A stretch of 64,000 nt of DNA. Origin: Arthrobacter sp. zg-Y1110. Its GTDB lineage: Bacteria > Actinomycetota > Actinomycetes > Actinomycetales > Micrococcaceae. The stretch's first letter is position 1, and each line of letters starts with the position of its first letter. The position numbers were made by a program, and so were the translations under genes. The stretch lies in the NCBI RefSeq assembly GCF_025244865.1, contig NZ_CP104272.1, positions 3,410,001 through 3,474,000 on the forward strand. The letters run 5' to 3'. Below are positions 35,108-45,404 of this stretch, one piece after another. The notes beneath the pieces were generated by a model. The model made no database searches. It was given only the letters and a program-made list of their open reading frames with translations, and was not told where the DNA came from.

Positions 35108-36675
35108 CGGACTTCCGGAACCCCGGGGAGGTCCGCAGCCTCGCTCCGGGGCTGCCGGCTCGTCTCGCGGCCGCCTCCCTGTGCATAGCGGTCATCGGCG
35201 ATGTGATGCTGGACGGCTGGTGGTCCGGGGTCACCGAACGGTTCTGCCGCGAGGCTCCGGCTCCCGTGGTGGATGTGCAGCGGAAGAACTACGCACCCGG
35301 CGGTGCGGGAAACACGGCCATGAACCTGCAGGCGCTCGGAGCACGGGTCCGGCTCGGCGGACTGACCGGCAGCGACGCCGCCGGTGACCGGCTGCGCGGC
35401 ATCCTGGCGGAGGCGGGCGTGGACCTGCGCGGCATGGTGCGGCACCCCGACGCGCAGACCGCCACGAAGGACCGGATTGTCGCCGCGGAGCAGGTACTGT
35501 TCCGGCTCGACGACGGCGGGCGGTTCCCGGCCGAGGCAGAAGACCTGCTGGCGGCCTCCGTCCCTGCACTGCTGGAGGGCGCCGATGCATTGGTGGTCTG
35601 CGACTACGGCACCGGGCTGCTGCACGGGGCCGTCCGCGACGCCCTGGTGGCACTGCGCGGCGGCCGCCTCACCGTCGTGGACGCCCACGACGCCGCGGGC
35701 TGGGCCGATCTGTCCCCCGACCTGGTCACGCCGAATGCCGCCGAAGCCGCGCAACTGCTGGGCGGGCCAAAATTGCTCGGGCCGGACCGGGCCGCAGCGG
35801 TTCGCACCGCTGCACCGGATCTGCTGGCCGCCGCCGGCGCGGCAGCGGCAGCCGTCACCCTGGACCGCGACGGCGCGGCCGTGATCGGCGCCGACGGCGG
35901 GTTCCACCGCACCTGGGCGCGGCCCGCTGCCGAAAAACAGGCGTCGGGAGCAGGCGACACGTTCGTTGCCTGCCTGACGCTCGCCCGGGCCGCAGGCCTG
36001 CCGCTGTCCACCGCCGCGGGCCTGGCGCAGAACGCCGCCGATATTGTGGTCCAGCGGCCCGGCACCTCGGTCTGCAGCACCGCCGATCTGGAAAAGCATC
36101 TGGACAGCTTTGCCGACACGGCACTCAGCCAGGCCGAACTCCTGGCCCGGACCGCCGCCGAACGGGCTGCCGGGCGCAGGATTGTCCTGACCAACGGCTG
36201 TTTCGACGTCCTGCACCGCGGGCACACCCGGTACCTGAACCAGGCCAAACAACTCGGCGACATCCTGGTGGTCGCCCTGAACAGCGACTCGTCCGCCCGC
36301 CGGCTGAAAGGACCGGGCCGTCCCATCAATCCCGTCCATGACCGGGCCGGGATCATTGCCGCGCTCAGCTGCGTGGACTACGTGACCGTATTCGACACGG
36401 ACACGCCGATTCCGCTCATCCGGGAGCTGCGGCCGGATATTTACGCGAAGGGCGGGGACTATTCCGCCCAGATGCTGGCTGAAACCCCGGTGGTGGAGGA
36501 ATGCGGCGGCCGGGTGCTGATCCTGGACTACGTCTCCGACCACTCCACCACTGCCCTGGTGTCCCGGATCCGGTCCGGCGGCACCGGCGGCACCGGGGAG
36601 ACTGAGGGAAACCCCGCGGGCGGCGGAGGCTCAGAAGCAGCCGCAGGCGGGAACGGCCCCGGGGACCCGCCGTGA
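35104..36675 (+). CDS. hldE: Bifunctional heptose-7-phosphate kinase / heptose-1-phosphate adenylyltransferase, copy 2
   Basis: A 523-residue fusion. Kinase motifs GDVMLD (32-37), PGGAGN (65-70) and SGAGDTF (281-287) are canonical. The nucleotidyltransferase domain has NGCFDVLHRGH (364-374), with AKGGDYS further on and STTAL at the end of the fold. About 33 Gly/Glu/Pro-rich residues follow and are not part of the family. The GTG overlaps the ALDH stop, and its own stop overlaps the next gene. It supplies ADP-heptose in parallel with copy 1; its kinase site is the more complete of the two. Confidence 0.9.
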   Translation: MTDFRNPGEVRSLAPGLPARLAAASLCIAVIGDVMLDGWWSGVTERFCREAPAPVVDVQRKNYAPGGAGNTAMNLQALGARVRLGGLTGSDAAGDRLRGILAEAGVDLRGMVRHPDAQTATKDRIVAAEQVLFRLDDGGRFPAEAEDLLAASVPALLEGADALVVCDYGTGLLHGAVRDALVALRGGRLTVVDAHDAAGWADLSPDLVTPNAAEAAQLLGGPKLLGPDRAAAVRTAAPDLLAAAGAAAAAVTLDRDGAAVIGADGGFHRTWARPAAEKQASGAGDTFVACLTLARAAGLPLSTAAGLAQNAADIVVQRPGTSVCSTADLEKHLDSFADTALSQAELLARTAAERAAGRRIVLTNGCFDVLHRGHTRYLNQAKQLGDILVVALNSDSSARRLKGPGRPINPVHDRAGIIAALSCVDYVTVFDTDTPIPLIRELRPDIYAKGGDYSAQMLAETPVVEECGGRVLILDYVSDHSTTALVSRIRSGGTGGTGETEGNPAGGGGSEAAAGGNGPGDPP

Positions 36676-37568
36676 CGCGCCGCTGGTCCGGGGACTGGGC
36701 CCGGCCACCCGATTCGGGCAGTGCGGCAGAGGTGGACGTGCTGATTCCGACCCGCAACCGGCCGGCCGAACTCGCGGTCACCCTCGCCGGGCTGGCCGCG
36801 CAGGACGGGCCGGACTTCGCCGTCGTCATCAGCGACCAAAGTACCGATGTTCCGTCCTGGAACCATCCCGCCGCCGAAGCGATGGTCCGGGTCCTGCAGG
36901 CGCAGGGCCGTCCCGTCCGGCTACTGAGGCACCTGCCGGCCCGGGGGCTGGCCGAACAGCGGCACTTCCTGCTCGGGCAGGCCGGCGCTCCGCTGGTCCT
37001 GTTCCTGGACGACGACGTCTGGCTGGAACCGGACATGCTGGCCCGGCTCACGGCGGCCCTGGCGGCGTCCGGCGGCGGGTTTGTGGGGGCTGCCGTGCAA
37101 GGGCTGTCCTATCTCGCCGACCGGCGGCCCGAGGAACAGCAGCCGTTCGAGGTCTGGGAGAACGGACAGGTGCAGCCGGAACGGATCCGACGCAACCAGC
37201 CGGGTTTCTCGCGTTGGACCCTGCACAATGCAGCGAATCTGGCGCATGTGGCTTCCGGCCTCGGAATCCCGCCGGGGCAATGGCGCCTGTACCGGATCGC
37301 CTGGGTGGGGGCCTGCGTCCTCTATGACCGGCAGGCCCTGCTTGCGTGCGGCGGCTTCGGGTTCTGGGATCAGCTGCCGCCCGGGCATGCCGGGGAGGAC
37401 GTGGCAGCCCAGTGGCGGGTGATGGAGAGGTTCGGCGGCGCCGGAATGATTCCCTCCGGTGCTGTGCACCTGGAGTCGCCAACCACGGTTACCGACCGGT
37501 CCGCTGACGCTGCCGAGCTCATCCTGGGCACCGGCGGGTGCGACCCGTCCAGCGGACGGGAGATCTAG
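36672..37568 (+). CDS. Glycosyltransferase family 2
   Basis: A 298-residue GT-A enzyme. VDVLIPTRNRPAELAVTLAG near residues 21-40 is the nucleotide-binding start, and the metal site is LFLDDDVWLEP near 114-124. The later region WVGACVLYDRQALLACGGF carries the acceptor-side pattern. The GTG overlaps the hldE stop. Donor and acceptor are unknown; coupling to HldE suggests a role in the heptose-containing glycan. Confidence 0.87.
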   Translation: MTRRWSGDWARPPDSGSAAEVDVLIPTRNRPAELAVTLAGLAAQDGPDFAVVISDQSTDVPSWNHPAAEAMVRVLQAQGRPVRLLRHLPARGLAEQRHFLLGQAGAPLVLFLDDDVWLEPDMLARLTAALAASGGGFVGAAVQGLSYLADRRPEEQQPFEVWENGQVQPERIRRNQPGFSRWTLHNAANLAHVASGLGIPPGQWRLYRIAWVGACVLYDRQALLACGGFGFWDQLPPGHAGEDVAAQWRVMERFGGAGMIPSGAVHLESPTTVTDRSADAAELILGTGGCDPSSGREI

Positions 37569-37572
37569 CTGC

Positions 37573-37935
37573 TCAGGCGGTGGGATCCGTGGGCCGGGGC
37601 GAATCGTCCTGATCCGTTGCGGACGGGGTCGGCTTGCCCACGTTTCCCGCACCGCCCGGAATCTTTGCCGAACTGCGGTGGACACCCGAGCCCTGGCTGA
37701 GGTGCTCGGGGTTCGGCTTCTCCGTCATCAGCAGCAGCGAAGAGACCAGCAGCGACGCGATAAACGCAATGCCGACGGCAATGAGCCCGAGGTCGAACCT
37801 CAGTTCCTGCTCCGCTCCCCCGGTGGCGAAGATCATGGTGGCAATGCCGGCAATCAACGCCAGCACGGCAGAGAAAATCAGCGGTGCCTTAACGGAGTTC
37901 CGCCTCTGCGGTCCACCGGTTGAGCTGTTCGCCAC
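37573..37935 (-). CDS. Hypothetical membrane protein with two helices
   Basis: A 120-residue protein with two membrane helices (about 17-37 and 47-70) and a polar tail with Pro/Ser/Thr (SATDQDDSPRPTDPTA). It has a GTG start with AGGAGG eight bases before. No family recognised. It is convergent with the GT2 gene. Confidence 0.7.
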   Translation of the reverse strand: MANSSTGGPQRRNSVKAPLIFSAVLALIAGIATMIFATGGAEQELRFDLGLIAVGIAFIASLLVSSLLLMTEKPNPEHLSQGSGVHRSSAKIPGGAGNVGKPTPSATDQDDSPRPTDPTA

Positions 37936-38011
37936 TATGATTGCCTCCTGCTGCGTTGGGGTGGCGCGGATCGATGCGTAAATGCACCGCGCGCGTTACC
38001 TAGTTTACGGC

Positions 38012-38566
38012 CTATGCCCGCTCGTCCACGGCTGCACGGGAATCATGCCGGACGCCCAGGGCGGAAATGGCCACGATCACCGCAATGATGATCGCCGCGC
38101 CACCGGTCACGCCAAGCAAGGCGCGGACACCCAGGCTGTAGACGAGCGGCACCAGGATGCCGGCCGCCAGGGCGGCGGCACCGGTGATCAGCCAGTCACG
38201 GGCCGGCAGGAAGTCGCCGCGGTTCCGGACCCAGAGGATGAGTTCGAGGACTCCCCCGAGGATGAGGGCGGCGGCAGCCGCTGCCCGGAAGGCTTCGGCC
38301 GAGGCGAAGACCAGCGTGGCTGCACCGGCCAGAACGTAGGCGGCGGCTTCAACCAGCAGGAAAGCCCGAACGTTGCCGTGTCCGCGTGCCGCGGCGAGCA
38401 TGGGCCAGAGTGCGACGCCGGTGAGCAGCAGGTAGGTGCCGCCGGCAACCACCAGGACGGGCTCGGTGGGGTCCTGCCAGAACACGGTCAGCACGCCGTA
38501 GACTGCCGCGACCATTGAACGGACCAGCATGGGTCCCCAAGGTGCTCCGGGATTGGATCCGCCCAC
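38012..38566 (-). CDS. Hypothetical membrane protein (DUF308-like topology)
   Basis: A 184-residue protein with about six hydrophobic segments spread over its length, similar in plan to HdeD/DUF308 membrane proteins. The GTG has GGAGG seven bases before it. No functional motif is seen. It is co-directional with the small membrane protein at 37573 and with the MATE gene. Confidence 0.72.
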   Translation of the reverse strand: MGGSNPGAPWGPMLVRSMVAAVYGVLTVFWQDPTEPVLVVAGGTYLLLTGVALWPMLAAARGHGNVRAFLLVEAAAYVLAGAATLVFASAEAFRAAAAAALILGGVLELILWVRNRGDFLPARDWLITGAAALAAGILVPLVYSLGVRALLGVTGGAAIIIAVIVAISALGVRHDSRAAVDERA

Positions 38567-38625
38567 TGCAGAGCCTCCGCTTTCACTTTTGCATCATTTC
38601 GGTGGCCGGTTGGCCACCGTCAAGC

Positions 38626-39984
38626 TTAGTCGCTCCCCGCTCCGGACCGGGCACCGGTCACCATCCAGGCGTCCCGCCGGGTCCGCCAGGACAGGGTGAT
38701 TCCGCGTGCGCTCATGTAGCCAAGGGCGAACGCCGCCCACAGCCAGGCGATCCCCCCGGCGCCGGACAGGCCCGCAGTGTGCACCCAGATCAGCAGCGGC
38801 AGATAGGCGGCCAGGTTCAGCACGCCGGTAAGGGCCAGGTATTTGGCGTCCCCCGCGCCGATCAGCACTCCGTCCAGCACAAACACCAGCCCGCAGATCG
38901 GCTGGGAGACCGCGAGGACCCAGAGCCCGGCGGTCATGGCCTGCTGCACACCGGCGTCGCTGGTGAAGAGCACCCCTGCCACCGGCGCCACCAGCGCCAG
39001 CAGCGCCCCGGTAATGACGCCGAACCCCACACCCCAAACGATCATCCGCCGGGTCAGCGCGCGGGCCGTCACGGTATCTCCGGCGCCCAGTTCCTTGCCG
39101 ATCATTGCCTGTGCCGCGATGGCCAGGGCGTCCAGCGCGAACGCCAGGAAGGTAAACACGGTCATGACCAGCTGGTGGGCCGCGAGGGATTCCGGTCCCT
39201 GCGCGGTGGCGACCAGGACTGTCGCGAGCACCGCGGCACGCAGGCTCAGCGTCCGCAGCATCAGCCACGACCCCACGTGCGCCGTCGCCCTGATTCCCGA
39301 CACCGCGGGCCGCAGGGAAACCCCCTGGGAGCGTGCCATCCGCGCCACCGCGATCAGGTAGAACACCGCCATGCCCCACTGCGCGATGCTGGTGCCCAGG
39401 GCCGATCCCGCCACGGACAGGGAGAACCCGTAGACCAGCAGGTAATTCAGCCCGATGTTCACGGCGAAGCCGGCCGTGGCCACCACCAGCGGGGTGCGGG
39501 TGTCCTGCAGCCCGCGCAGCACGCCCGTGGCGGCCAGGACCACCAGCATCGCGGTCAGGCCGGGCATGGAAAAGCGCAGGTAGTCCACGGCGTAGCGGTG
39601 CACGTCACCGGTGGCGCCCATGGCACTGCACAACTGTGGAGCGAAGAGGTACCCCGCGGTCGAAAGCACGGCGCCCAGCAGGACGGCCAGGGCAATGCCG
39701 TCCCTTCCTGCGGCGAGCGCCTCAGGCTGCCGGTTGCCGCCGAGGTAGCGCGCCACCGTGCCGGTAGTGGAATAGGCCAGGAAGACCATCAGCCCGACGG
39801 CGGTCTGCAGCACCGTCGACGCGAGGCCGACACCGGCCAGCTGGGCCACGCCGAGGTGGCCGACAATAGCGGAATCCGCCAGCAGGAACAGGGGTTCGGC
39901 AATCAGAGCGCCCAGCGCCGGGAGGGCCAGGGCCAGGATCCGGCGGCTGAGCCGCCGGGAGGAAAGGTCGGCTTCGGTCTTCAC
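38626..39984 (-). CDS. MATE family efflux transporter (DinF-type)
   Basis: A 452-residue carrier with 12 predicted helices in two halves. ILALALPALGALIAEPLFLL then ADSAIVGHLG is the MATE N-terminal signature, and GVLRGLQDTRTPL lies in the middle. These pumps export cationic drugs or metabolites using Na+ or H+. I start it at the GTG giving VKTEADLSS; in-frame sequence before it belongs to the MFS gene ten bases upstream. Confidence 0.9.
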   Translation of the reverse strand: MKTEADLSSRRLSRRILALALPALGALIAEPLFLLADSAIVGHLGVAQLAGVGLASTVLQTAVGLMVFLAYSTTGTVARYLGGNRQPEALAAGRDGIALAVLLGAVLSTAGYLFAPQLCSAMGATGDVHRYAVDYLRFSMPGLTAMLVVLAATGVLRGLQDTRTPLVVATAGFAVNIGLNYLLVYGFSLSVAGSALGTSIAQWGMAVFYLIAVARMARSQGVSLRPAVSGIRATAHVGSWLMLRTLSLRAAVLATVLVATAQGPESLAAHQLVMTVFTFLAFALDALAIAAQAMIGKELGAGDTVTARALTRRMIVWGVGFGVITGALLALVAPVAGVLFTSDAGVQQAMTAGLWVLAVSQPICGLVFVLDGVLIGAGDAKYLALTGVLNLAAYLPLLIWVHTAGLSGAGGIAWLWAAFALGYMSARGITLSWRTRRDAWMVTGARSGAGSD

Positions 39985-39994
39985 ACCTTCCAGC

Positions 39995-41284
39995 CTACGT
40001 TTTACGTCCGTTGTCCGGTGCCGCTGCCGCGGGGTCCGCCGTCCCGGCGCCGTCGTCGTTGCTGCGCAGGACCAGGACGGCCGCCAGTGCCGCCGCCAGC
40101 AGCAGCACACCGACAAAAAGCACCAGGAACTTCCAGCCGCCCTGCTGGAAGTAATAGCCGCCCACCCAGCCCAGCAGGCTGGACCCGGTGTAGTAGAAGA
40201 GGTTGTAGAGCGAGGAGGCCTGTGCCCGCCCTTCCCGGGCGAGTAGCGGAGTCCAGCCGGAGGCAATGGAATGCGCGGCGAAGAAACCGGCGGTGAAGAC
40301 CAGCAGTCCGGCCACGATGGCCGGAAGGTTCTCGGCCAGCGTCAGGGCAAGACCCACCGCCATGGCACCGAGGGACAGCAGCAGCACCGGCTTCCGCCCG
40401 CCGCGAAGCCGGGCCGCCAGGGTGCCCGCGGCCCGGGAGGACCAGGTGCCGGCGAGATAGGCGAGGAACAGGGAGCTGGCCAGGCTCTGGGGCAGCCCGA
40501 AGGGCGGCTCGCCCAGCCGGAAACCCAGATAGTTGTAGACCGCCACGAACCCGCCCATCAGCAGGAAGCCCTGTGAATACAGGACCAGCAGCCGCGGGCT
40601 GCGAAGGTTCGCCGCCAACCGCGCAGCCAGGCCGTGTCCGGAGGCGGCACGGCGGACGGGCACAAAACCGTGCTGGCGGGGTGCTGTGAGCATAAAAACT
40701 ACTGCGGCTCCGGCTGCCAGGAGGCTCACCGCGGCTACACCCACCCGCCAGTTCACCAGTTCCGCCAGGGGTGCGGCCAGGATCCGACCCGCGAGACCGC
40801 CGATGGTGGTGCCCGAAACGTAGGTCCCGGCCGCCACTGCGGCATGCAGCCTGCTCACTTCCTCGCTGAGGTAGGCCAGCGCCACCGCCGGAATCCCGCC
40901 CAGGGCCGCCCCCTCGAGGAAGCGGAGTCCCAGCAGCATCGGCAGATTGGGGCTCAGCGGAACGGCCAGGCCCAGCACCACTGCGGCCAGGATCGCCAGG
41001 CGCATGGCCGGCAGCCGGCCGAATCGGTCCGCGGCGGCGGACCAGGGAATCACTGTGACGGCGAGTCCGAGGGTGGCTGCGGAAACCGTCAACGCCGCCG
41101 ACGAGGCGGAGATACCCAGATCGGCAGCGAGTTCGGGCAGGACTCCCTGCAGGGAGTACAGCTGGGCGAAGGTCGCCACACCGGCCGCGGCCAGTCCCAC
41201 CAGGACGCCGCGGTAGCCGGGGCTGCCGCGCCGGTGCCCGGTGAACTGGCCGCGGAAGCCGGGCGCGTCATCGCGTCTCGTCAT
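39995..41284 (-). CDS. MFS transporter
   Basis: A 429-residue major facilitator with 12 helices. ELAADLGISASSAALTVSA, then AADRFGRLPAMRLAILAA between helices 2 and 3, and RFLEGAALGGIPAVALAYLS near helix 4 resemble the YnfM/AraJ-like exporter group. Its ATG overlaps the stop of the DUF4031-HD gene, and the MATE gene follows ten bases later, giving a three-gene unit. Confidence 0.9.
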   Translation of the reverse strand: MTRRDDAPGFRGQFTGHRRGSPGYRGVLVGLAAAGVATFAQLYSLQGVLPELAADLGISASSAALTVSAATLGLAVTVIPWSAAADRFGRLPAMRLAILAAVVLGLAVPLSPNLPMLLGLRFLEGAALGGIPAVALAYLSEEVSRLHAAVAAGTYVSGTTIGGLAGRILAAPLAELVNWRVGVAAVSLLAAGAAVVFMLTAPRQHGFVPVRRAASGHGLAARLAANLRSPRLLVLYSQGFLLMGGFVAVYNYLGFRLGEPPFGLPQSLASSLFLAYLAGTWSSRAAGTLAARLRGGRKPVLLLSLGAMAVGLALTLAENLPAIVAGLLVFTAGFFAAHSIASGWTPLLAREGRAQASSLYNLFYYTGSSLLGWVGGYYFQQGGWKFLVLFVGVLLLAAALAAVLVLRSNDDGAGTADPAAAAPDNGRKT

Positions 41285-42213
41285 GGCTGGTCCGTTGCCG
41301 CGTCCGTGGCCGGGGCGGCGGGCGCCGTCCGCGATGCACCGGACGGGTCACCCGCCAGTTCCGCGGCCAGGTTGCGGCGGGCCCGTTCCTCCCAGAGCTG
41401 CCGTCCGGCGGGCGTCCGGTAGAGCGGATCGGCTGCGACAAGCCGCCGGACCACCCGGCGTCGTCCGGCAGTGAAGTCCTCGGCTGAAAGGTGCGCGTAC
41501 TCGGCGCGGACCGCCTGCAGGTAGGCGGCATACCCCGCTGGGTCGCGGGCCAGCACTGCCAGGTCCGCGTCCGTGAGCAGCGCTCCGTTGGCGTCCGCTG
41601 CAGCCGGATCATGGCTGGCGGTCAGGCGGACCAGCCGTGCGCATTCGGCGGTCTCGGCGGCAGTCACGCCCGCGCCGGAGAGCAGCTGCTCAGCCAGCCG
41701 GGCCGAGGCGCCCTCATCGGCACCGGCCCGGCCGGTGTACACGGCGTCGTGGAACCAGGCGGCCAGGGCCACGGGGCGGGGCACTTCGCCGCCGGCAAGC
41801 AGGTCCAGGGCCTCCAGGACCTGCAGCAGATGCCGGCGGTCGTGGTAGCGGCGGTGCGGTTCATTCCAGAGTTGAAGCAGGTGTTCGCCCAGCTCCGGTG
41901 TCCCGGGCAGCAGCCGGTTCCACCGGTGGCGCAGCGGGGCGGCAAGGGCGGAAGGGCGCTCCCTCGCCGGGATCCGGAGCCCGCTGGAAATGAGGATGCG
42001 GACCAGGTCGCCGCAGCTGACCGGCACGGCCCCCAGCGACACGAGCGCGTCATAGCGTTCCCGGGGCACGTCGTAGTGGTCGCCGTCGAACGCCCGGTCC
42101 GAGATGCCTGCCTCCCGGGTGAACGCGTGCAGCTCGTCCAACCCGGAGTTGGAGATCAGGTGCGAGAAGAGGGTGTTGTGCGCCGGCCACATCGGCGGAT
42201 CGATGTAGATCAT
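41281..42213 (-). CDS. DUF4031 domain fused to HD-like domain
   Basis: A 310-residue protein. Residues 1-85 are DUF4031 (MIYIDPPMWPAHNTLFSHLI, then YDVPRERYDALVSLGA). Residues 105-245 are HD-hydrolase-like, with PHRRYHDRRHLLQVL, WFHDAVY and LTDADLAVL as metal-site candidates. HD proteins of this type resemble phosphohydrolases, but no reaction is known. I start it at MIYIDPP, because upstream in-frame codons overlap the divergent BNR gene. Confidence 0.8.
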   Translation of the reverse strand: MIYIDPPMWPAHNTLFSHLISNSGLDELHAFTREAGISDRAFDGDHYDVPRERYDALVSLGAVPVSCGDLVRILISSGLRIPARERPSALAAPLRHRWNRLLPGTPELGEHLLQLWNEPHRRYHDRRHLLQVLEALDLLAGGEVPRPVALAAWFHDAVYTGRAGADEGASARLAEQLLSGAGVTAAETAECARLVRLTASHDPAAADANGALLTDADLAVLARDPAGYAAYLQAVRAEYAHLSAEDFTAGRRRVVRRLVAADPLYRTPAGRQLWEERARRNLAAELAGDPSGASRTAPAAPATDAATDQP

Positions 42214-42367
42214 GGACGCCGGGTTTCCGGCTGCAGCAACAGCATCTTGTATGTCTATCGCACCCGGGGCAGCAATTTCCATGCGGCGGCGCATCCGTCG
42301 GGCCGCCGGGCAGCCGGTCTTTGCGCAAACCCTTGTTCCGGGGACCCCCCGGTGCTGGAATAACCGC

Positions 42368-43513
42368 ATGGATGCCGTGCCCGAGGCCATGCCCGCCGCC
42401 GAACCCGCCGCCAAACCCGCTGCCGCATCCCCCGGCGCCTCCACCGTGGTCGCCATCGGAACCCGCAAGGGCCTGTGGCTGGCCACGAGCCCCGACCGCC
42501 GCAACTGGGAGCTGCGCGGGCCGGAATTTGCGATGACGGAGGTCCCGTCCCTGGCCTTTGACGCCCGCAGCGGCACCCCGCGTCTGCTGGCCGGTGTGCG
42601 GTCCGAGTGGTGGGGCACCAATGTCGCGATTTCGGACGACCTGGGGCGGACCTGGCAGGAACCCGAGCAGGCGGCCATTGCCTTTCCGGAGGACACCAGC
42701 GCCTCGCTGGAGCGCATCTGGCAGCTGGCGCCGGACAGCGCGGACCGGCCGGGCGTTGTCTGGGCGGGCTGCGAACCGATCTCCGTGTTCCGCTCCGAGG
42801 ACGGCGGCAAGCACTTCGAACTGGTGCGGGGGTTGTGGGACCACCCGCACCGCACCCAGTGGGGCGCCGGCTACGGCGGCCCGGCCGCCCATACGGTCCT
42901 GCCGAGCCCGAGCGACGATTCCGTCCACGTGGCGATCAGCAGCGGCGGGGTCTACCGCTCCGATGACCGCGGGGAGACCTGGGACGCATTCAACACCGGC
43001 ATCATCGCGGACTTTATGCCGGAGAAATATCCCGCGTTCGGGCAGTGCGTGCACAAGGTAGCCCGGGACGCGGGCAACCCGCAGCGGCTATACGCCCAGA
43101 ACCACGGCGGGGTGTACCGCAGCGACGACGCCGGCGGACAGTGGTTGTCCATTGCGGACGGCCTTCCCGCGGATTTCGGTTTCGTGATGCTTGCCCACCC
43201 CACCCGCCCGGATACCATCTGGACCATTCCGCTGGGTTCGGCGGGGGAACGCAATCCGCCGCAGGGCCGCCCGGCGGTATACCGCAGCACCGATGCAGGC
43301 GGGAGCTGGGAGCGGTTCGACGCCGGCCTGCCCGCCTATGATTTCAACGCCGTGCTCCGTGATGCGGCCGATGTGGACGACGCCGATCCCGCCGGCATCT
43401 ACTTCGGCACCCGCGGAGGCGAAGTCTATGCCAGCGCCGACGAGGGCGAGACCTTCAATCTGGTGGCCGCCAATCTTCCGGATGTGCTCTGTGTCCGCGC
43501 AGTTGCGGCCTGA
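42368..43513 (+). CDS. BNR/sialidase-like beta-propeller protein
   Basis: A 381-residue repeat protein. Asp-box motifs recur: SDDLGRTW near 89, SEDGGKHF near 145, SDDRGETW near 198, SDDAGGQW near 251, STDAGGSW near 306 and SADEGETF near 362, the pattern of a six-bladed propeller. There is no signal peptide, so it is probably cytoplasmic. It overlaps the MoaD-like gene, a pairing that suggests a shared but unknown job. Sialidase activity is not claimed, since catalytic residues were not found. Confidence 0.85.
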   Translation: MDAVPEAMPAAEPAAKPAAASPGASTVVAIGTRKGLWLATSPDRRNWELRGPEFAMTEVPSLAFDARSGTPRLLAGVRSEWWGTNVAISDDLGRTWQEPEQAAIAFPEDTSASLERIWQLAPDSADRPGVVWAGCEPISVFRSEDGGKHFELVRGLWDHPHRTQWGAGYGGPAAHTVLPSPSDDSVHVAISSGGVYRSDDRGETWDAFNTGIIADFMPEKYPAFGQCVHKVARDAGNPQRLYAQNHGGVYRSDDAGGQWLSIADGLPADFGFVMLAHPTRPDTIWTIPLGSAGERNPPQGRPAVYRSTDAGGSWERFDAGLPAYDFNAVLRDAADVDDADPAGIYFGTRGGEVYASADEGETFNLVAANLPDVLCVRAVAA

Positions 43514-43841
43514 CGCTCGCGGCCGCGGCCACGGGTGCGCCGACGTCGAGCTGTTGCTCCCTGCGGCGCTGGCCGACGCCGCGGACGGACGGCGCCTGTT
43601 GACCCTTCGCCCCAGGCCTGGCGAAGGGACACCGGAAAACACCACCGTTGCGGATGTCCTGGCGCTCCTGCAGTCCGATTTCGCGGGCGTGTACCGCCGG
43701 ATCTGCGACGAGACCGGGGAGCTGCGCCGCTATGTGAATCTGTACCTGGACGGCGATGACATCCGGGACCTGGACGGTGCTTCCACCGTGCTGCCCGCCC
43801 GTGCGGAACTGCTGGTCCTGCAGTCGATCGCCGGCGGATGA
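43482..43841 (+). CDS. MoaD/ThiS-like ubiquitin-fold protein
   Basis: A protein of about 119 residues with the beta-grasp layout: VELLLPAALADAADGRRLL at the start, TVADVLALLQ in the middle, YLDGDDIRDL, and the final LQSIAGG. The C-terminal Gly-Gly is the site that is activated and thiocarboxylated in sulfur carriers. The start is uncertain; a GTG nine bases later is also possible, and either overlaps the BNR stop. No adenylating E1 partner (MoeB/ThiF) is in the window. Confidence 0.8.
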   Translation: MCSVSAQLRPDARGRGHGCADVELLLPAALADAADGRRLLTLRPRPGEGTPENTTVADVLALLQSDFAGVYRRICDETGELRRYVNLYLDGDDIRDLDGASTVLPARAELLVLQSIAGG

Positions 43842-43855
43842 GGATAGTTAAAAGG

Positions 43856-43894
43856 GAACGGGCGCTTTACGCATTTCGCGTAAAGCGCCCGTTC
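43856..43894 (-). terminator. Hairpin terminator after the Rpf gene
   Basis: GAACGGGCGCTTTACGC (43856-43872) pairs perfectly with GCGTAAAGCGCCCGTTC (43878-43894). TTTT follows on the minus strand, so it ends the rpf transcript; it also lies 15 bases after the convergent MoaD stop. Confidence 0.85.
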
Positions 43895-43949
43895 TGCTTC
43901 GATCTCCGCACTAAGGCGGAACATCTACCGAAGACTCACGCTGGCCTAA

Positions 43950-45404
<1,455 letters not shown>

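Noticed and set aside
38515..41422. Long plus-strand frames opposite the MATE and MFS genes
   Set aside because: Composition (Gly, Arg, His, Gln) and lack of motifs mark them as shadows of the minus-strand transporters.
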